Assembly (NCBI RefSeq): GCF_020733705.1
Contig: NZ_JAJFZM010000001.1
Span: forward strand, 930,001-994,000
Reading direction: 5' to 3'
Source of the DNA: Nocardia australiensis
Lineage (GTDB): Bacteria; Actinomycetota; Actinomycetes; Mycobacteriales; Mycobacteriaceae
DNA: 64,000 nucleotides
Part shown: positions 31,008-39,720 of the stretch, one piece after another
How the letters are laid out: each line of letters opens with the position of its first letter
Numbering within the stretch: the stretch's first letter is position 1
Position numbers and translations under genes: made by a program
Notes under the pieces: model-generated
What the model was told of the DNA's origin: nothing
Seen by the model: only the letters and a program-made list of their open reading frames with translations
The model's database searches: none

Positions 31008-31468
31008 TGACTCGCTCCGAGTAGGCGGCGCAGTCGAATTCGGTTGATCTTCGCCAATTCCGTTCGCATGACGCACCTTTCGGTTCGTTCATCGTTGTCG
31101 AGCCGGGCATTCAACAGCGCGAGCAACTCGGCGCCGGACTTGCCGGTCGCACACACCAGGTAGATATGTCCGAACTACGCCTCGTAGGCGCGGTTCCCCG
31201 CGGCCAGCGCCACCCGTACCGCGTCCCCGGCGATGGCCACGGCGGCCTGCTCACGCGCCGAAGTCGCGGAATCCGGGCGGTCACCGATGCGCGGATGCCC
31301 GTCGAGCGCGCGATCGATCTCGTCCATGGCTAACTGTGCCAGCGCGGCGTCCGCCGTGTCGAGCACCGCGTCGATATCGGCGTATGGCCGTCGGGCTAGC
31401 ACCGAGCGGGCCCATACCCGCCATGAGCAACAGGCAAGCAATGCCGCGACGGCCGCTGTTTCGGGCAC
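31004..31468 (-). pseudogene. OHCU decarboxylase, interrupted by an in-frame TAG
   Basis: OHCU decarboxylase completes urate degradation to (S)-allantoin. The frame reads AALLACCSWRVWARSV, then the catalytic-His motif GHPRIGDRP and AAGNRAYEA, and stops at TAG (31175-31177). The same frame continues with FGHIYLVCATGKSGAELLALL and ends ELAKINRIRLRRLLGASQ, exactly the family's C-terminus, at TGA 31004-31006 overlapping the next start. One nonsense change therefore splits an otherwise intact gene. At the 5' end LAAFNAVP matches the usual start region but no ATG/GTG precedes it in frame; GTG 31468 is the only candidate. Confidence 0.85.
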
Positions 31469-31652
31469 CGCGTTGAATGCCGCGAGGCGAGGCCCATGCC
31501 GTCGGCTGTCATCGCGACAGCATCGAATACCGGCCGCCGACCCGCCACCGGAAAGGGATAGCCAATTTCGGCGTGTGGCGCGGAGTCATCCTTCGCATGC
31601 GCACCACTTTCCGGTAACCCACCGGCAACGATGCCGGGTTAGCGTGGACTAC

Positions 31653-32237
31653 ATGGCTGCTGTTCGGACCGATTGCGTTGGCATCGTGCTCGCCGCGGGC
31701 GCCGGAAAACGCTATGGCCGGCCCAAGGTGCTCGCCGCGGACGGCGCCTGGCTGCGCGCGGCGGTGACGGCATTGCGCGATGGTGGCTGCGACCCGATCG
31801 TCGTCGTCCTCGGGGCCACCGGACCGTCACCACAGATCGTCGACCTGCCCTCGGGCGTGCGCCACGTATGGGCGGCGGACTGGGCGACCGGGCTCGGTGC
31901 GTCATTCCGGGCCGGGCTCGGCGCGGCGATGGAAACCCCGGCCGAGTACGCGGCCATCATGCCGGTGGATACCCCCGATGTCGGAGCCGATGTCGTCGCC
32001 CGCGTCCTCGCGGCCGCCCGCACCGCGCCGAGCGGGCTAGCTCGCGCTGTGTTCCACGCCACTGCGGGCCATCCCGTTGTGCTCTCCCGCAAGCATTGGA
32101 CCTCGGCGAGTGCAGAAGCCGTAGGAGATTCCGGCGCCCGCACATATTTGTTGGGTAAGAACGATATGGTGTGCGTCACGTGCGACGATTTGGCGACGGG
32201 CAACGATCGCGATTACCCGGCCTCGGCCGCACGGTGA
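31653..32237 (+). CDS. MobA-like nucleotidyltransferase (molybdenum cofactor cytidylyltransferase type)
   Basis: A 194-residue protein with the NTP-transferase start VLAAGAGKRYGRPKVL, the acidic metal motif MPVDTPDV and the H-P-V-V-L-S segment. Short MobA-like proteins beside xanthine dehydrogenase genes usually add CMP or GMP to molybdopterin to mature the Moco enzyme. The xdhC-like gene follows 13 bases downstream, giving a maturation pair for the xanthine dehydrogenase at 22444-26117. ATG 31653 is chosen; GTG 31644 is possible. It diverges from the urate operon. Confidence 0.8.
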   Translation: MAAVRTDCVGIVLAAGAGKRYGRPKVLAADGAWLRAAVTALRDGGCDPIVVVLGATGPSPQIVDLPSGVRHVWAADWATGLGASFRAGLGAAMETPAEYAAIMPVDTPDVGADVVARVLAAARTAPSGLARAVFHATAGHPVVLSRKHWTSASAEAVGDSGARTYLLGKNDMVCVTCDDLATGNDRDYPASAAR

Positions 32238-32250
32238 TCGGAGCTTGAAG

Positions 32251-33282
32251 ATGCGCGACATCGTCGAAGACTTACTGCGACTGTGGCATTCCGGGCGTAC
32301 CGGAGGGCTGGCCACCATTGTCCGCACCATCGGTTCCGGTTCACTGCCGGTGGGTTCGGCGATCCTGGTCGACGCCAATGGGGCGGTCTACGGATCGGTC
32401 CTCGGTGGCTCCATAGAATCCACGATTTATGACGCCGCGGTCGAGGCCGCTCGCACCGGCAGGCGCGGGCTGCACCGTTTCGGCGTGCCCATCGGGGAAG
32501 CCGGTCTGGATTCCGGCGGGATGATCGACGTGTTCATCGAACCGTTCTCGCGGCGGGATTTTCCCGAATTCCCCAGTGTCGCCGCCGAAATCGCCGCACA
32601 CCGGCGAGTAACCGTCTTTACCGTGGTGTGGAATCCGGACCAGGATCTGATCGGCCAACACCTGGTAACCGATAAGCGACACGCCACCGAACTGGTCGCA
32701 TTGCCCGAATCGGATCTTTTCGTCGCATCATTTCCGCCGCCACCACGACTGATCATCTTCGGCGCCAACGCCTACGCGGCGGCATTGAGCGCACAGGCAA
32801 GATTGCTCGGCTACCGCGTCACCATATGTGACTCCCGCGAAACCGCGGAAACCCCGAACGCCTTTCCCGGCGCGGAGGTGATCGTGGACTGGCCACACCG
32901 ATACTTGAACGCGCTATCGGCGGCGGGCGAAATCGACAGCAGCACCGGGATTGTCGTGCTCTCGCACGATCCCAAATTCGAAATACCGCTACTTACAGTG
33001 GCATTGCGCCTGCCCGAACTCGGCTACCTCGGTGCCATCGGTTCCCGCGCCGCGCACGTCAGACGCATCGAAGACCTACAGGCCGGCGGCTTCGACGACG
33101 CGCGGCTCTCGCGCCTGCACTCACCCGCCGGGCTGGATATCGGCGCGCGGACCGCTACCGAGGTCGCGTGCTCGATCGCCGCCGAGCTGCTCGCCGTCCG
33201 ATCCGGTCGGTCCGGTGGACAGCTGTCGGGCAACGAGCAGGATTCGGCGCCGTACACCACGAAAGCGACTGTGGGGCTGTAG
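32251..33282 (+). CDS. XdhC/CoxI-family molybdenum enzyme maturation factor
   Basis: About 343 residues. The N-terminal XdhC_CoxI domain reads ATIVRTIGSGSLPVG and GSVLGGSIESTIYDAA; the C-terminal Rossmann domain has LIIFGANAYAAALSAQARLLGYRVTICDSR, VVLSHDPKFEIPLL and LGAIGSRAAHVRR. XdhC binds molybdenum cofactor, helps its sulphuration and delivers it to xanthine dehydrogenase. The usual S-G-G-C-x-E motif is L-G-G-S-I-E here, so the cysteine I expect is serine. ATG 32251 is eight bases after GGAG. It forms a unit with the MobA-like gene. Confidence 0.85.
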   Translation: MRDIVEDLLRLWHSGRTGGLATIVRTIGSGSLPVGSAILVDANGAVYGSVLGGSIESTIYDAAVEAARTGRRGLHRFGVPIGEAGLDSGGMIDVFIEPFSRRDFPEFPSVAAEIAAHRRVTVFTVVWNPDQDLIGQHLVTDKRHATELVALPESDLFVASFPPPPRLIIFGANAYAAALSAQARLLGYRVTICDSRETAETPNAFPGAEVIVDWPHRYLNALSAAGEIDSSTGIVVLSHDPKFEIPLLTVALRLPELGYLGAIGSRAAHVRRIEDLQAGGFDDARLSRLHSPAGLDIGARTATEVACSIAAELLAVRSGRSGGQLSGNEQDSAPYTTKATVGL

Positions 33283-33404
33283 CACTCGCGCTATTTCCGG
33301 GAGCCGATCATTGCACCGATATTGCGAATTGGCATCCCAGATTGCGCGATCGCGTGGGGTTTCGTGGTGTGGGCGCGCACTCTGCGTGCGGTCACCCCGC
33401 AGGC

Positions 33405-34196
33405 TCAGACCACGTCGACCCGGACTCCTGCGGCACGAATCGCGGCAACGGCGGCAGGGTCCGCGTCGGCATCGGTGACGAGCACATGAACCCGCTCGAT
33501 TCCGCAGATGCGAGCCAGCGCTGTTCGCTCCAGCTTGTCCGCCGTGGCGACCACCATGACGTGCCCGGAGCGCCGCACCATCTCGGTGGTCACCCCGGCC
33601 TCATCGATATGGCGGCATTGCGCGCCTCCCTCGGCGGAGATCGCGTTCACGCCGAGAATCAGTTCGTCCAATCGCAGTTCGGACAGCGCGCGCTCGGCCA
33701 GGGGCCCGTGCAGCTCATAAGACTCGCGGCGGGCCACGCCACCGAGCACGATGGTTCGCATATGCGGCCGCAACACCATTTCACCGGCGATATTGAGCGC
33801 ATTGGTGACGATCGTCAATTGATCACCACCGGCCATCGCCAGATCAGTACGCCCGGCCAATGCCCGCGCCACCTCCGTGGTGGTCGTGCCGCCGTTCATT
33901 CCGACAACAACGCTCGGATCAACAAGGGATGCGGCATGTTCCGCGATCCGCTGCTTGGCCTGGCCGCCGGTCTGCCGATACCGCGTGGGCAGGTCGTAGG
34001 CGACCGTCGTGGCCACCACCCCGCCGTGGGTCCGGGTGGCCAGCTGTTGTTCGGCGAGCGCGGTGAAATCGCGGCGCACCGTCGCGGGGGAAACCCCGAG
34101 CTGTTCAGCGGCGTCGTCCACCGAAAGCCGACCCGCCTCGGCGAGTAGTTCCAGCAGCCGGTTCCACCGCTGCGGCCGGTCCGTCGGCCCGGTCAT
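33405..34196 (-). CDS. DeoR-family transcriptional regulator of the amino-sugar locus
   Basis: A 263-residue regulator: N-terminal helix-turn-helix (GRLSVDDAAEQLGVSPATVRRD), then the DeoR C-terminal sugar-phosphate sensor domain (GMNGGTTTTEVARAL, TIVTNALNIAGEM, GPLAERALSELRLDELILGVNAIS). DeoR regulators of the AgaR/GlcR type respond to phosphorylated sugars and repress transport and catabolic genes. It is the last gene of the minus-strand transport operon, which supports a role in controlling the divergent locus at 36-43 kb. Possible operators lie in the promoter region near 37661. Confidence 0.88.
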   Translation of the reverse strand: MTGPTDRPQRWNRLLELLAEAGRLSVDDAAEQLGVSPATVRRDFTALAEQQLATRTHGGVVATTVAYDLPTRYRQTGGQAKQRIAEHAASLVDPSVVVGMNGGTTTTEVARALAGRTDLAMAGGDQLTIVTNALNIAGEMVLRPHMRTIVLGGVARRESYELHGPLAERALSELRLDELILGVNAISAEGGAQCRHIDEAGVTTEMVRRSGHVMVVATADKLERTALARICGIERVHVLVTDADADPAAVAAIRAAGVRVDVV

Positions 34197-34197
34197 C

Positions 34198-34434
34198 TCA
34201 CACCTCCCCGGTCACGCGGGCAACCAGCTGTTTGTCCATGCACACGAACAATCTGACCACAGTCTCGACCTGGGCCATCGGTCGACCGAGCATCATCATT
34301 GCCCCACTGGGTCGCGCGCCGTCCGTGCCGTCGCCAATCTCCTTCATCGGCACGTCGATGCCCTTCTCGCGCAACGCAATCAGAGTTGCCGCGATGACCT
34401 GTTCGGTGACGGGTCCGCGGGGCCGCCGACTACT
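34198..34434 (-). other. open coding-like stretch between permease and regulator, product unknown
   Basis: A frame of about 78 codons ends with TGA one base before the regulator's ATG and begins at the permease stop. It reads GPVTEQVIAATLIALREKGI, then KEIGDGTDGARPSG and MAQVETVVRLFVCMDKQL, with third-position GC and composition like a real protein. There is no ATG or GTG near its 5' end, only TTG, GTG or ATG from the twenty-first residue on. It could be a small gene with a late start, or the remnant of a gene lost between the permease and regulator. I do not recognise the family. Confidence 0.35.
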
Positions 34435-35362
34435 TCACGCTGCCCGCGGTAAGCCCAGCGACCAGCCGCTTTTCGATGAAGGCGAACAGGATGACCACCG
34501 GGATGATGCCCACCGTCGAGATGGCGAAAACGTACTGCCATGCGGTGTCGTACTGGCCGACGAACTTCGTCAACGCCACCGACAGTGGCTGATTCTGCGG
34601 GGTGGTGAGCACCACCAGGCTGGCCGCGAACTCGTTCCAGCAGGCGACCACGGTGAAAATCGTCGCGGTGACGACGCCCGGCCACACCAGCGGCAGGCTC
34701 ACCCTGGTCAGAATCTGCCAGCGGTTGAGCCCGTCCAGCGCAGCGGCCTCCTCGATCTCCACCGGAATCGAGGAGAAGAAGCTGTGCAGGATCCACACCG
34801 CGAAGGACAGATTGAACGCGGCGTTGACCAGGATCATCGCCAGCCAGGTGTCGTTGATACCGAGCTCGAAGAACTCCCTGATCAGGCCGGTCACCAGCAC
34901 GGTCGGCTGCAACATCTGCGTCACCAACACCAGGCCGAGGAATACCGCCTTGCCCGGAAACTGGCGTCGCGCGGTGTAATACGCGGCCGGAATGGCCACG
35001 ATCAACACCAGCGTGGTGGCGCACAGCGAAATGATCACCGTACTGACCAGGTTGAACGGCAGCGGCGTCTCCGGGGTGTTCCACATCGTGGCGTAGTTGT
35101 CCGGATGCCAGGTCTCGGGCACGTAAGTCGGTGGGATGCGCAGGATTTCGGCGCGGCTCTTCAACGATCCGAGCACCATAACGATGAACGGGACCAGGAA
35201 GATCACCGCTATTACGACACCGACCGCGGTCAACTCCCACCGACGGCGGCGCTTGAATGCGACGACCCGACCCGAATCCACCGCCCCTGCTACGTCCGGA
35301 ATGTCGGCTACCGACACGACCTGCGGTTCCATCTGAACATCACCTCTGGTCGGGCTGGTCAT
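34430..35362 (-). CDS. ABC sugar transporter permease (MalG-type)
   Basis: A 310-residue inner permease with six hydrophobic helices and the cytosolic EAA loop (EEAAALDGLNRWQILTRVSLPLVWPG) that docks the ATPase. The N-terminus of about 40 residues is polar. ATG 35362 overlaps the stop of the other permease (ATGA), coupling the pair. Together with the second permease and binding protein upstream it forms a CUT1-type sugar importer. No ATPase gene is in the locus, so a shared MsiK-like ATPase encoded elsewhere is expected. Confidence 0.9.
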   Translation of the reverse strand: MTSPTRGDVQMEPQVVSVADIPDVAGAVDSGRVVAFKRRRRWELTAVGVVIAVIFLVPFIVMVLGSLKSRAEILRIPPTYVPETWHPDNYATMWNTPETPLPFNLVSTVIISLCATTLVLIVAIPAAYYTARRQFPGKAVFLGLVLVTQMLQPTVLVTGLIREFFELGINDTWLAMILVNAAFNLSFAVWILHSFFSSIPVEIEEAAALDGLNRWQILTRVSLPLVWPGVVTATIFTVVACWNEFAASLVVLTTPQNQPLSVALTKFVGQYDTAWQYVFAISTVGIIPVVILFAFIEKRLVAGLTAGSVK

Positions 35363-36273
35363 GCGTCGACCTGCTGGGTCGGGCGGATCACCTTCACGTA
35401 GATCGCGATGATCGCCATGATCAGCACAAAGTTCAGCACGCTCATCGCGGCAGCGGTATCCACCTGCTGGTTCTGCCGAATCAGCTTGAAGGTCAACGTC
35501 GTTGTGGTGTCGGCGCCGAATCCCGCGATACTGCCGGTGATCACCTGAAGGATCGGCAGCGAATTGAACGCGTTGATGATATTGATGATGGTGGCCACCG
35601 CGATCGCGGGCCGCAACTGCGGCAGGATCAGATGCCAGTAACGCTGCCACGACGTGGCGCCGTCCACCCGGCCCGCCTCCACGACCTCGGATGGAATCGA
35701 TTGCAGCCCAGCCAGAATCGTGTAGGTGGTAAATGGGATGGAGACGAAGACGGCGACCACGATCGCGACGAGGAAGGCGGGTGTCGGTTGCTTGGTGAAG
35801 CCGTAGCCACGGTCGAGCAACCCGATATCGACCAGGAATCTATTGGCGATGCCGACATCCGGGTCGAGCATGTAATAGAAGATCGTCGTGGTCATCACCA
35901 CCGATGCGGCCCACGGCACCAGGATCGCCATCCGGACGGCGGTACGTCCGGGGAATTGTTTATTCAGGAACTGGGCCAATCCCGCCGACAGCACCAGAGT
36001 GATGCCGACGACGGCGACCACCCAGACCACCGTGTGCGCCAGGATCGCGCCCAGTTCCTGGATATCGAACAGGGCGCGGTAGTTGTCCAGGCCGGCCGAA
36101 CCCCGGTCCTGACCATAGGGGCTCAGGTCACGGGTACTCGTCCACATCATGTAGCCGACGGGGAACGCGACGATCGCCGCGATGAGAATCAGCGTCGGAC
36201 CGATCCACGGCAACGCGCGTATCGTTGCCCTGGACCGAGTATTCCGTTGTCGCACAACTACTTCGCTGGCCAC
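35359..36273 (-). CDS. ABC sugar transporter permease (MalF-type)
   Basis: A 304-residue protein with six hydrophobic helices, the first after a basic N-terminus. The EAA loop is VVEAGRVDGATSWQRYWHLILPQLRPA. GTG 36273 is chosen because it starts one base after the binding-protein stop; longer open sequence upstream overlaps the binding-protein gene. CUT1-type permease partner of the gene at 34430-35362, importing an oligosaccharide or amino sugar. Confidence 0.9.
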   Translation of the reverse strand: MASEVVVRQRNTRSRATIRALPWIGPTLILIAAIVAFPVGYMMWTSTRDLSPYGQDRGSAGLDNYRALFDIQELGAILAHTVVWVVAVVGITLVLSAGLAQFLNKQFPGRTAVRMAILVPWAASVVMTTTIFYYMLDPDVGIANRFLVDIGLLDRGYGFTKQPTPAFLVAIVVAVFVSIPFTTYTILAGLQSIPSEVVEAGRVDGATSWQRYWHLILPQLRPAIAVATIINIINAFNSLPILQVITGSIAGFGADTTTTLTFKLIRQNQQVDTAAAMSVLNFVLIMAIIAIYVKVIRPTQQVDA

Positions 36274-36274
36274 G

Positions 36275-37525
36275 TTACTTCGCGGCTTCCTGAATCTTCT
36301 GTAGTACCGCGGCCGGATCCGCGCCCTGGGCGATGGTGCCCATCTGCTGCTTGATCGCACCGACGGCGGCACCCCAGTTCGGGTTGTTGCTCGGGTAGAA
36401 CTTCGCCACCGGCAGCGTTGTCACGAATGCCTTGGTGACCGGGTCGTCCGCGAGTACCGTCGCGCCGCTCTGGGTGATCGGGATGAAGCCCTCGGTCTTG
36501 ACGAACTTCGAGTACTGATCGGAGGCGTAGAAGAAGTTGAGGAACTTCTGGAGCGCGGCCTGTTTCGAGCCGTCCTTCTTGAAGGCCATCAGATGATCGG
36601 CGACCCCGAGGGTAACCGGCTCACCGGACTTCGTCGGCGACGGCGCGGTGGCATATTTCAGGCTCGGGTTCTTCGACGCGATCTGCGAGACCGTCGGCGG
36701 CAACCCCTCGATCATCCCGATCTTGCCCTGGATGAACGAATTGATGACGTCCTTACGATCGGTGGCACCCGGGTTCGGCTGGGTGGAACCGGAATCCGCG
36801 ATTTGGCGCATGGCCTGCACCCCCTCGAGATTTTGCGGGGTGTTGACGGTGATCTGATCGCCGTCGGACCAGTTGCCACCCGCGCCGAACGTCCAGATCG
36901 ACGATTCGGCCTGGGATTCCTCACTGCCGAGGGGCAATCCGTATCCGGAGACGCCACCACCGAGCGCCTGGATCTTCGCCGCGGCATCGGTCAATTCGGT
37001 CCAGGTCTTCGGCGGCGATGCGATGCCGGCCTTGCTGAACAGTTCGGTGTTGTAGAACAGCGTGCGGGTCGAAGCGAACAGCGGCAACGCCATCTGCTCG
37101 CCGTTGAGCGTGGCATTCTTCGCGAACCCGGGCTGGACATCGGCGATGACGGACGCGGACGCGACATCCTTAGCCGGATAGAGCAATCCGTCGGCGGCGA
37201 AGCTGACGTAGGCGTCGATATTGAGCAGGTCGGGGGTGGTGTCCTGGGACTGGAGCTTGGTCTTCACCACGTCGTTGATCGAATTCCAGGACTCCAGTTG
37301 CAGATTCACCGTGATGTCGGGGTTCTGCTTGTGGAAGTCGGCGATGATGCCGTCCCAAAGCGCTTTGGTGCCATTGGCGCCATCGCTATAAACGGGCGCC
37401 AGGAAGGTGATGGTGTTCGGGCCGGAGTCGTCGGACTTGGAACCGAAACCGCAGGAGGACACCGCAAGTGCCAAACTCGTGACAATCGCGGCCCCCGCGA
37501 GCACACGGTGAAGTGGTCTTTTCAC
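36275..37525 (-). CDS. ABC sugar-binding lipoprotein
   Basis: A 416-residue extracytoplasmic solute-binding protein. The signal peptide ends in a lipobox (LAVSSCGFG) for lipid anchoring. The mature part shows the SBP_bac_1 fold signatures: NTITFLAPVYSDGANG, WDGIIADFHKQNPDITVNLQ and the later IGMIEGLPP region, length typical of CUT1 binding proteins. First gene of the transport operon (binding protein, two permeases, regulator). Ligand is inferred from neighbours: N-acetylgalactosamine, N-acetylglucosamine or an oligosaccharide containing them. Confidence 0.9.
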   Translation of the reverse strand: MKRPLHRVLAGAAIVTSLALAVSSCGFGSKSDDSGPNTITFLAPVYSDGANGTKALWDGIIADFHKQNPDITVNLQLESWNSINDVVKTKLQSQDTTPDLLNIDAYVSFAADGLLYPAKDVASASVIADVQPGFAKNATLNGEQMALPLFASTRTLFYNTELFSKAGIASPPKTWTELTDAAAKIQALGGGVSGYGLPLGSEESQAESSIWTFGAGGNWSDGDQITVNTPQNLEGVQAMRQIADSGSTQPNPGATDRKDVINSFIQGKIGMIEGLPPTVSQIASKNPSLKYATAPSPTKSGEPVTLGVADHLMAFKKDGSKQAALQKFLNFFYASDQYSKFVKTEGFIPITQSGATVLADDPVTKAFVTTLPVAKFYPSNNPNWGAAVGAIKQQMGTIAQGADPAAVLQKIQEAAK

Positions 37526-37660
37526 GAACAGAACCTTTCAAATTTGCTCCCCGGCGCCAGCCGAAGCGCCGATGATGGAAGTGGACCCCATCGACTGCTG
37601 ACAAATCTATCCCGAACAATGATCAAATGTGACCGTTTAGCTCGTAAATTTGACATGAAC

Positions 37661-37676
37661 GATCACCAGAGTGATC
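37661..37676. promoter_or_regulatory. inverted repeat in the divergent amino-sugar promoter region
   Basis: GATCAC (37661-37666) and GTGATC (37671-37676) form an inverted repeat with a four-base spacer between the binding-protein and SIS-isomerase genes. Related ATGATCAAATGTGA and TTTGACATGAACGATCA stretches lie just upstream. The position suits DeoR-family operators, which often come as several related half-sites. Confidence 0.4.
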
Positions 37677-37685
37677 CTGTTTAAT

Positions 37686-38600
37686 GTGCCGACCTCCGCT
37701 CACTCCACCCCCGTGACCCATCTGGCCACCGAAGTCGCCACCCAGCCCGACGACTGGGCGCGCGCCGAGACCATCGCCGCCGAACACCGCGCCATACTGC
37801 CCCAACCGGGCGAGCGTGTCGCTGTAATCGGCTGCGGCACTTCACTATTCATGTCCCGTGCCATCGCAGCGCTGCGCGAGGGGGCGGGCTATGGGCTCAC
37901 CGACGCCTGGCCGGCCAGCGAAGTCCGCACCGGCCGCGACTACGACCGCTACCTCGTTATCTGCCGCTCCGGAACCACCACCGAGGTGGTCAACGCCATG
38001 CGGGAGATCCCCGCGCACATTCCGCGAACCGTCATTTGCAGTAGCCCCGGCACACCGGTGCTCGAGCTGGGCGACGCGATCCTCATCGACGAGGTGGACG
38101 AAAAGTCCGTCGTGCAGACGCGTTTCGCCACCACCACGCTGGCGATACTGCGGTGGCATCTGGGCGAAGACCTCGCACCCGCTATCGCCCAGGCGCGCGC
38201 CGTGCTCGCCGAGGATCCTGCGGTCGCACTGGCCGGAGTGCGCCGCGCCGAACAGATCAGCTTCGTCGGCATGGGCTTCGCCGCGGCCCTCGCCGAGGAG
38301 GCCGGGCTCAAACTGCGCGAGTCCTGCCAGTCCTGGACCGAGGCGTACCCGCAGACCGAATACCGCCACGGCCCCATCAGCATCTCCACCCCCGGCCGCG
38401 CAGTGTGGGCCTTCGGCCCGCTGGTCCCCCACTTCGCCGCCGACGTGGCCGTCACCGGCGCACACTTCGAACACCGCGATATCGACCCGATGGCCGACCT
38501 GGTCCGCGTCCACCAACTCTGCATACTGCGCGCCGCCGACCAGGGCCTCGATCCCGACCGCCCCCGCAACCTCAACCGCTCGGTTGTTCTCGATCAATGA
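37686..38600 (+). CDS. SIS-domain sugar-phosphate isomerase/deaminase (AgaS/GlmS C-terminal type)
   Basis: About 304 residues with two SIS domains: VAVIGCGTSLFMSRAIAAL, VICRSGTTTEVVNAM and SFVGMGFAAALAEEAGLKLRE, then the catalytic-region motif TEYRHGPISI. Similar proteins deaminate and isomerise galactosamine-6-P to tagatose-6-P (AgaS) or glucosamine-6-P to fructose-6-P. The neighbouring tagatose/fructose-type kinase and class II aldolase favour the AgaS role. GTG 37686 is preferred; GTG 37671 lies in the possible operator. Confidence 0.82.
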   Translation: MPTSAHSTPVTHLATEVATQPDDWARAETIAAEHRAILPQPGERVAVIGCGTSLFMSRAIAALREGAGYGLTDAWPASEVRTGRDYDRYLVICRSGTTTEVVNAMREIPAHIPRTVICSSPGTPVLELGDAILIDEVDEKSVVQTRFATTTLAILRWHLGEDLAPAIAQARAVLAEDPAVALAGVRRAEQISFVGMGFAAALAEEAGLKLRESCQSWTEAYPQTEYRHGPISISTPGRAVWAFGPLVPHFAADVAVTGAHFEHRDIDPMADLVRVHQLCILRAADQGLDPDRPRNLNRSVVLDQ

Positions 38601-38613
38601 ACCGCGCGGCCGC

Positions 38614-39720
38614 ATGAACCCATGCCTCACCCCGCGAACCAATGAATCCGCGCTGCTCACGACCACGAGTCGAGCGCGGCCGGTTACGCTGCCCGATGTG
38701 AGCACGGCGCGATCGGCAACCGAACGCGACCCTGCCCTGCCCGACGACTTTCCGCTGCCCAATGTGGACACGGCACGATTCCCAACCGAACGCGGCTCCA
38801 GCGTGCCCGATGACGCGCTGGTGCTCGGGATCGATGTCGGTGGTACCACGATGAAGGGCGAGATCACCGATGCCGCCGGTGTGGTGCACACGGCGGTGGT
38901 GCTCGCTACGCCCCAGGGTGAGGCGGCGTTCGACGCTATCGGCGTGTTGGGTGATCAGTTGCTCGCCGAGTTGACCGACGGGCAGCGAGACCGGGTCGCC
39001 CGTGGAGCGGTCGTGCTGCCCGGAATCGTCGACCCGGTTCGGTCAATCGCCGTCTTCAGCGGCAATGTCGGCTGGCGCGACGTGCATGTCGGCGATCGGT
39101 TCAGCACTCGTTGGGGCATGCCGGTGCTGATCGAACATGATGTCGCCGTGGCAGGTTGGGCCGAATGGCGGTTCGGCGCCGGGCGCGGTCACGACAACGT
39201 CTGCGTGGTGATACTCGGCACCGGGGTAAGCGGCACCCTGTCGGTCGGCGGCAAGCTGGTGCGTAGCACCTTCGGCCAGACCGGCGAATACGGGCACATC
39301 CCGGTCCGCCATGCCAACGGCCTGCGATGTCCGTGCGGCAATATCGGCTGCGTCGAAACCGTAGCCTCCGGCCCCGCCATCGCACGCGCCTACCGCCGCC
39401 GCACGGGATCTGAAATAGACAGCGCCGCAGATGTTTTCGCACTTATAGACATCGATTCCGACGCCAAAGCAGTGGTGGACGACGCCATCAGTGCCCTGGC
39501 CGACGGCCTGCTCGGCATCGTGCACGCCACCTGCCCCGAACTCATCGTCCTCGGCGGCGGCCTGGCCGGAGCCGGCACCGCCCTCACCGAGCCGCTCTAC
39601 CGCGCCCTCGATGAACGCACCCGCCTCCTCACCCCACCCCCGGTCGTCATCGGCGAATTCGGCGCCCGAGCCGGCCTGGTCGGGGCCGCCCACCTGGCCC
39701 GCCGGGGTGGTCTCGAATGA
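38614..39720 (+). CDS. ROK-family sugar kinase with duplicated N-terminal extension
   Basis: The kinase core starts at LVLGIDVGGTTMKGEI and has the catalytic Asp in LIEHDVAVAGWAEWRFGAG, GTGVSGTLSVGGKLV, and the ROK zinc motif GHIPV followed by CPCGNIGCVET. It likely phosphorylates N-acetylgalactosamine or N-acetylglucosamine before deacetylation. About 70 residues precede the core if ATG 38614 is used; they contain a doubled unit, STARSATERDPALPDD then DTARFPTERGSSVPDD. GTG 38698 would remove part of it, so the start is uncertain. The gene's stop overlaps the deacetylase start. Confidence 0.85.
   Translation: MNPCLTPRTNESALLTTTSRARPVTLPDVSTARSATERDPALPDDFPLPNVDTARFPTERGSSVPDDALVLGIDVGGTTMKGEITDAAGVVHTAVVLATPQGEAAFDAIGVLGDQLLAELTDGQRDRVARGAVVLPGIVDPVRSIAVFSGNVGWRDVHVGDRFSTRWGMPVLIEHDVAVAGWAEWRFGAGRGHDNVCVVILGTGVSGTLSVGGKLVRSTFGQTGEYGHIPVRHANGLRCPCGNIGCVETVASGPAIARAYRRRTGSEIDSAADVFALIDIDSDAKAVVDDAISALADGLLGIVHATCPELIVLGGGLAGAGTALTEPLYRALDERTRLLTPPPVVIGEFGARAGLVGAAHLARRGGLE

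Noticed and set aside
37858..38613. long in-frame extension upstream of the ROK kinase
   Set aside because: This part overlaps the SIS isomerase in another frame and reads as Pro/Ser/Arg-rich shadow sequence.
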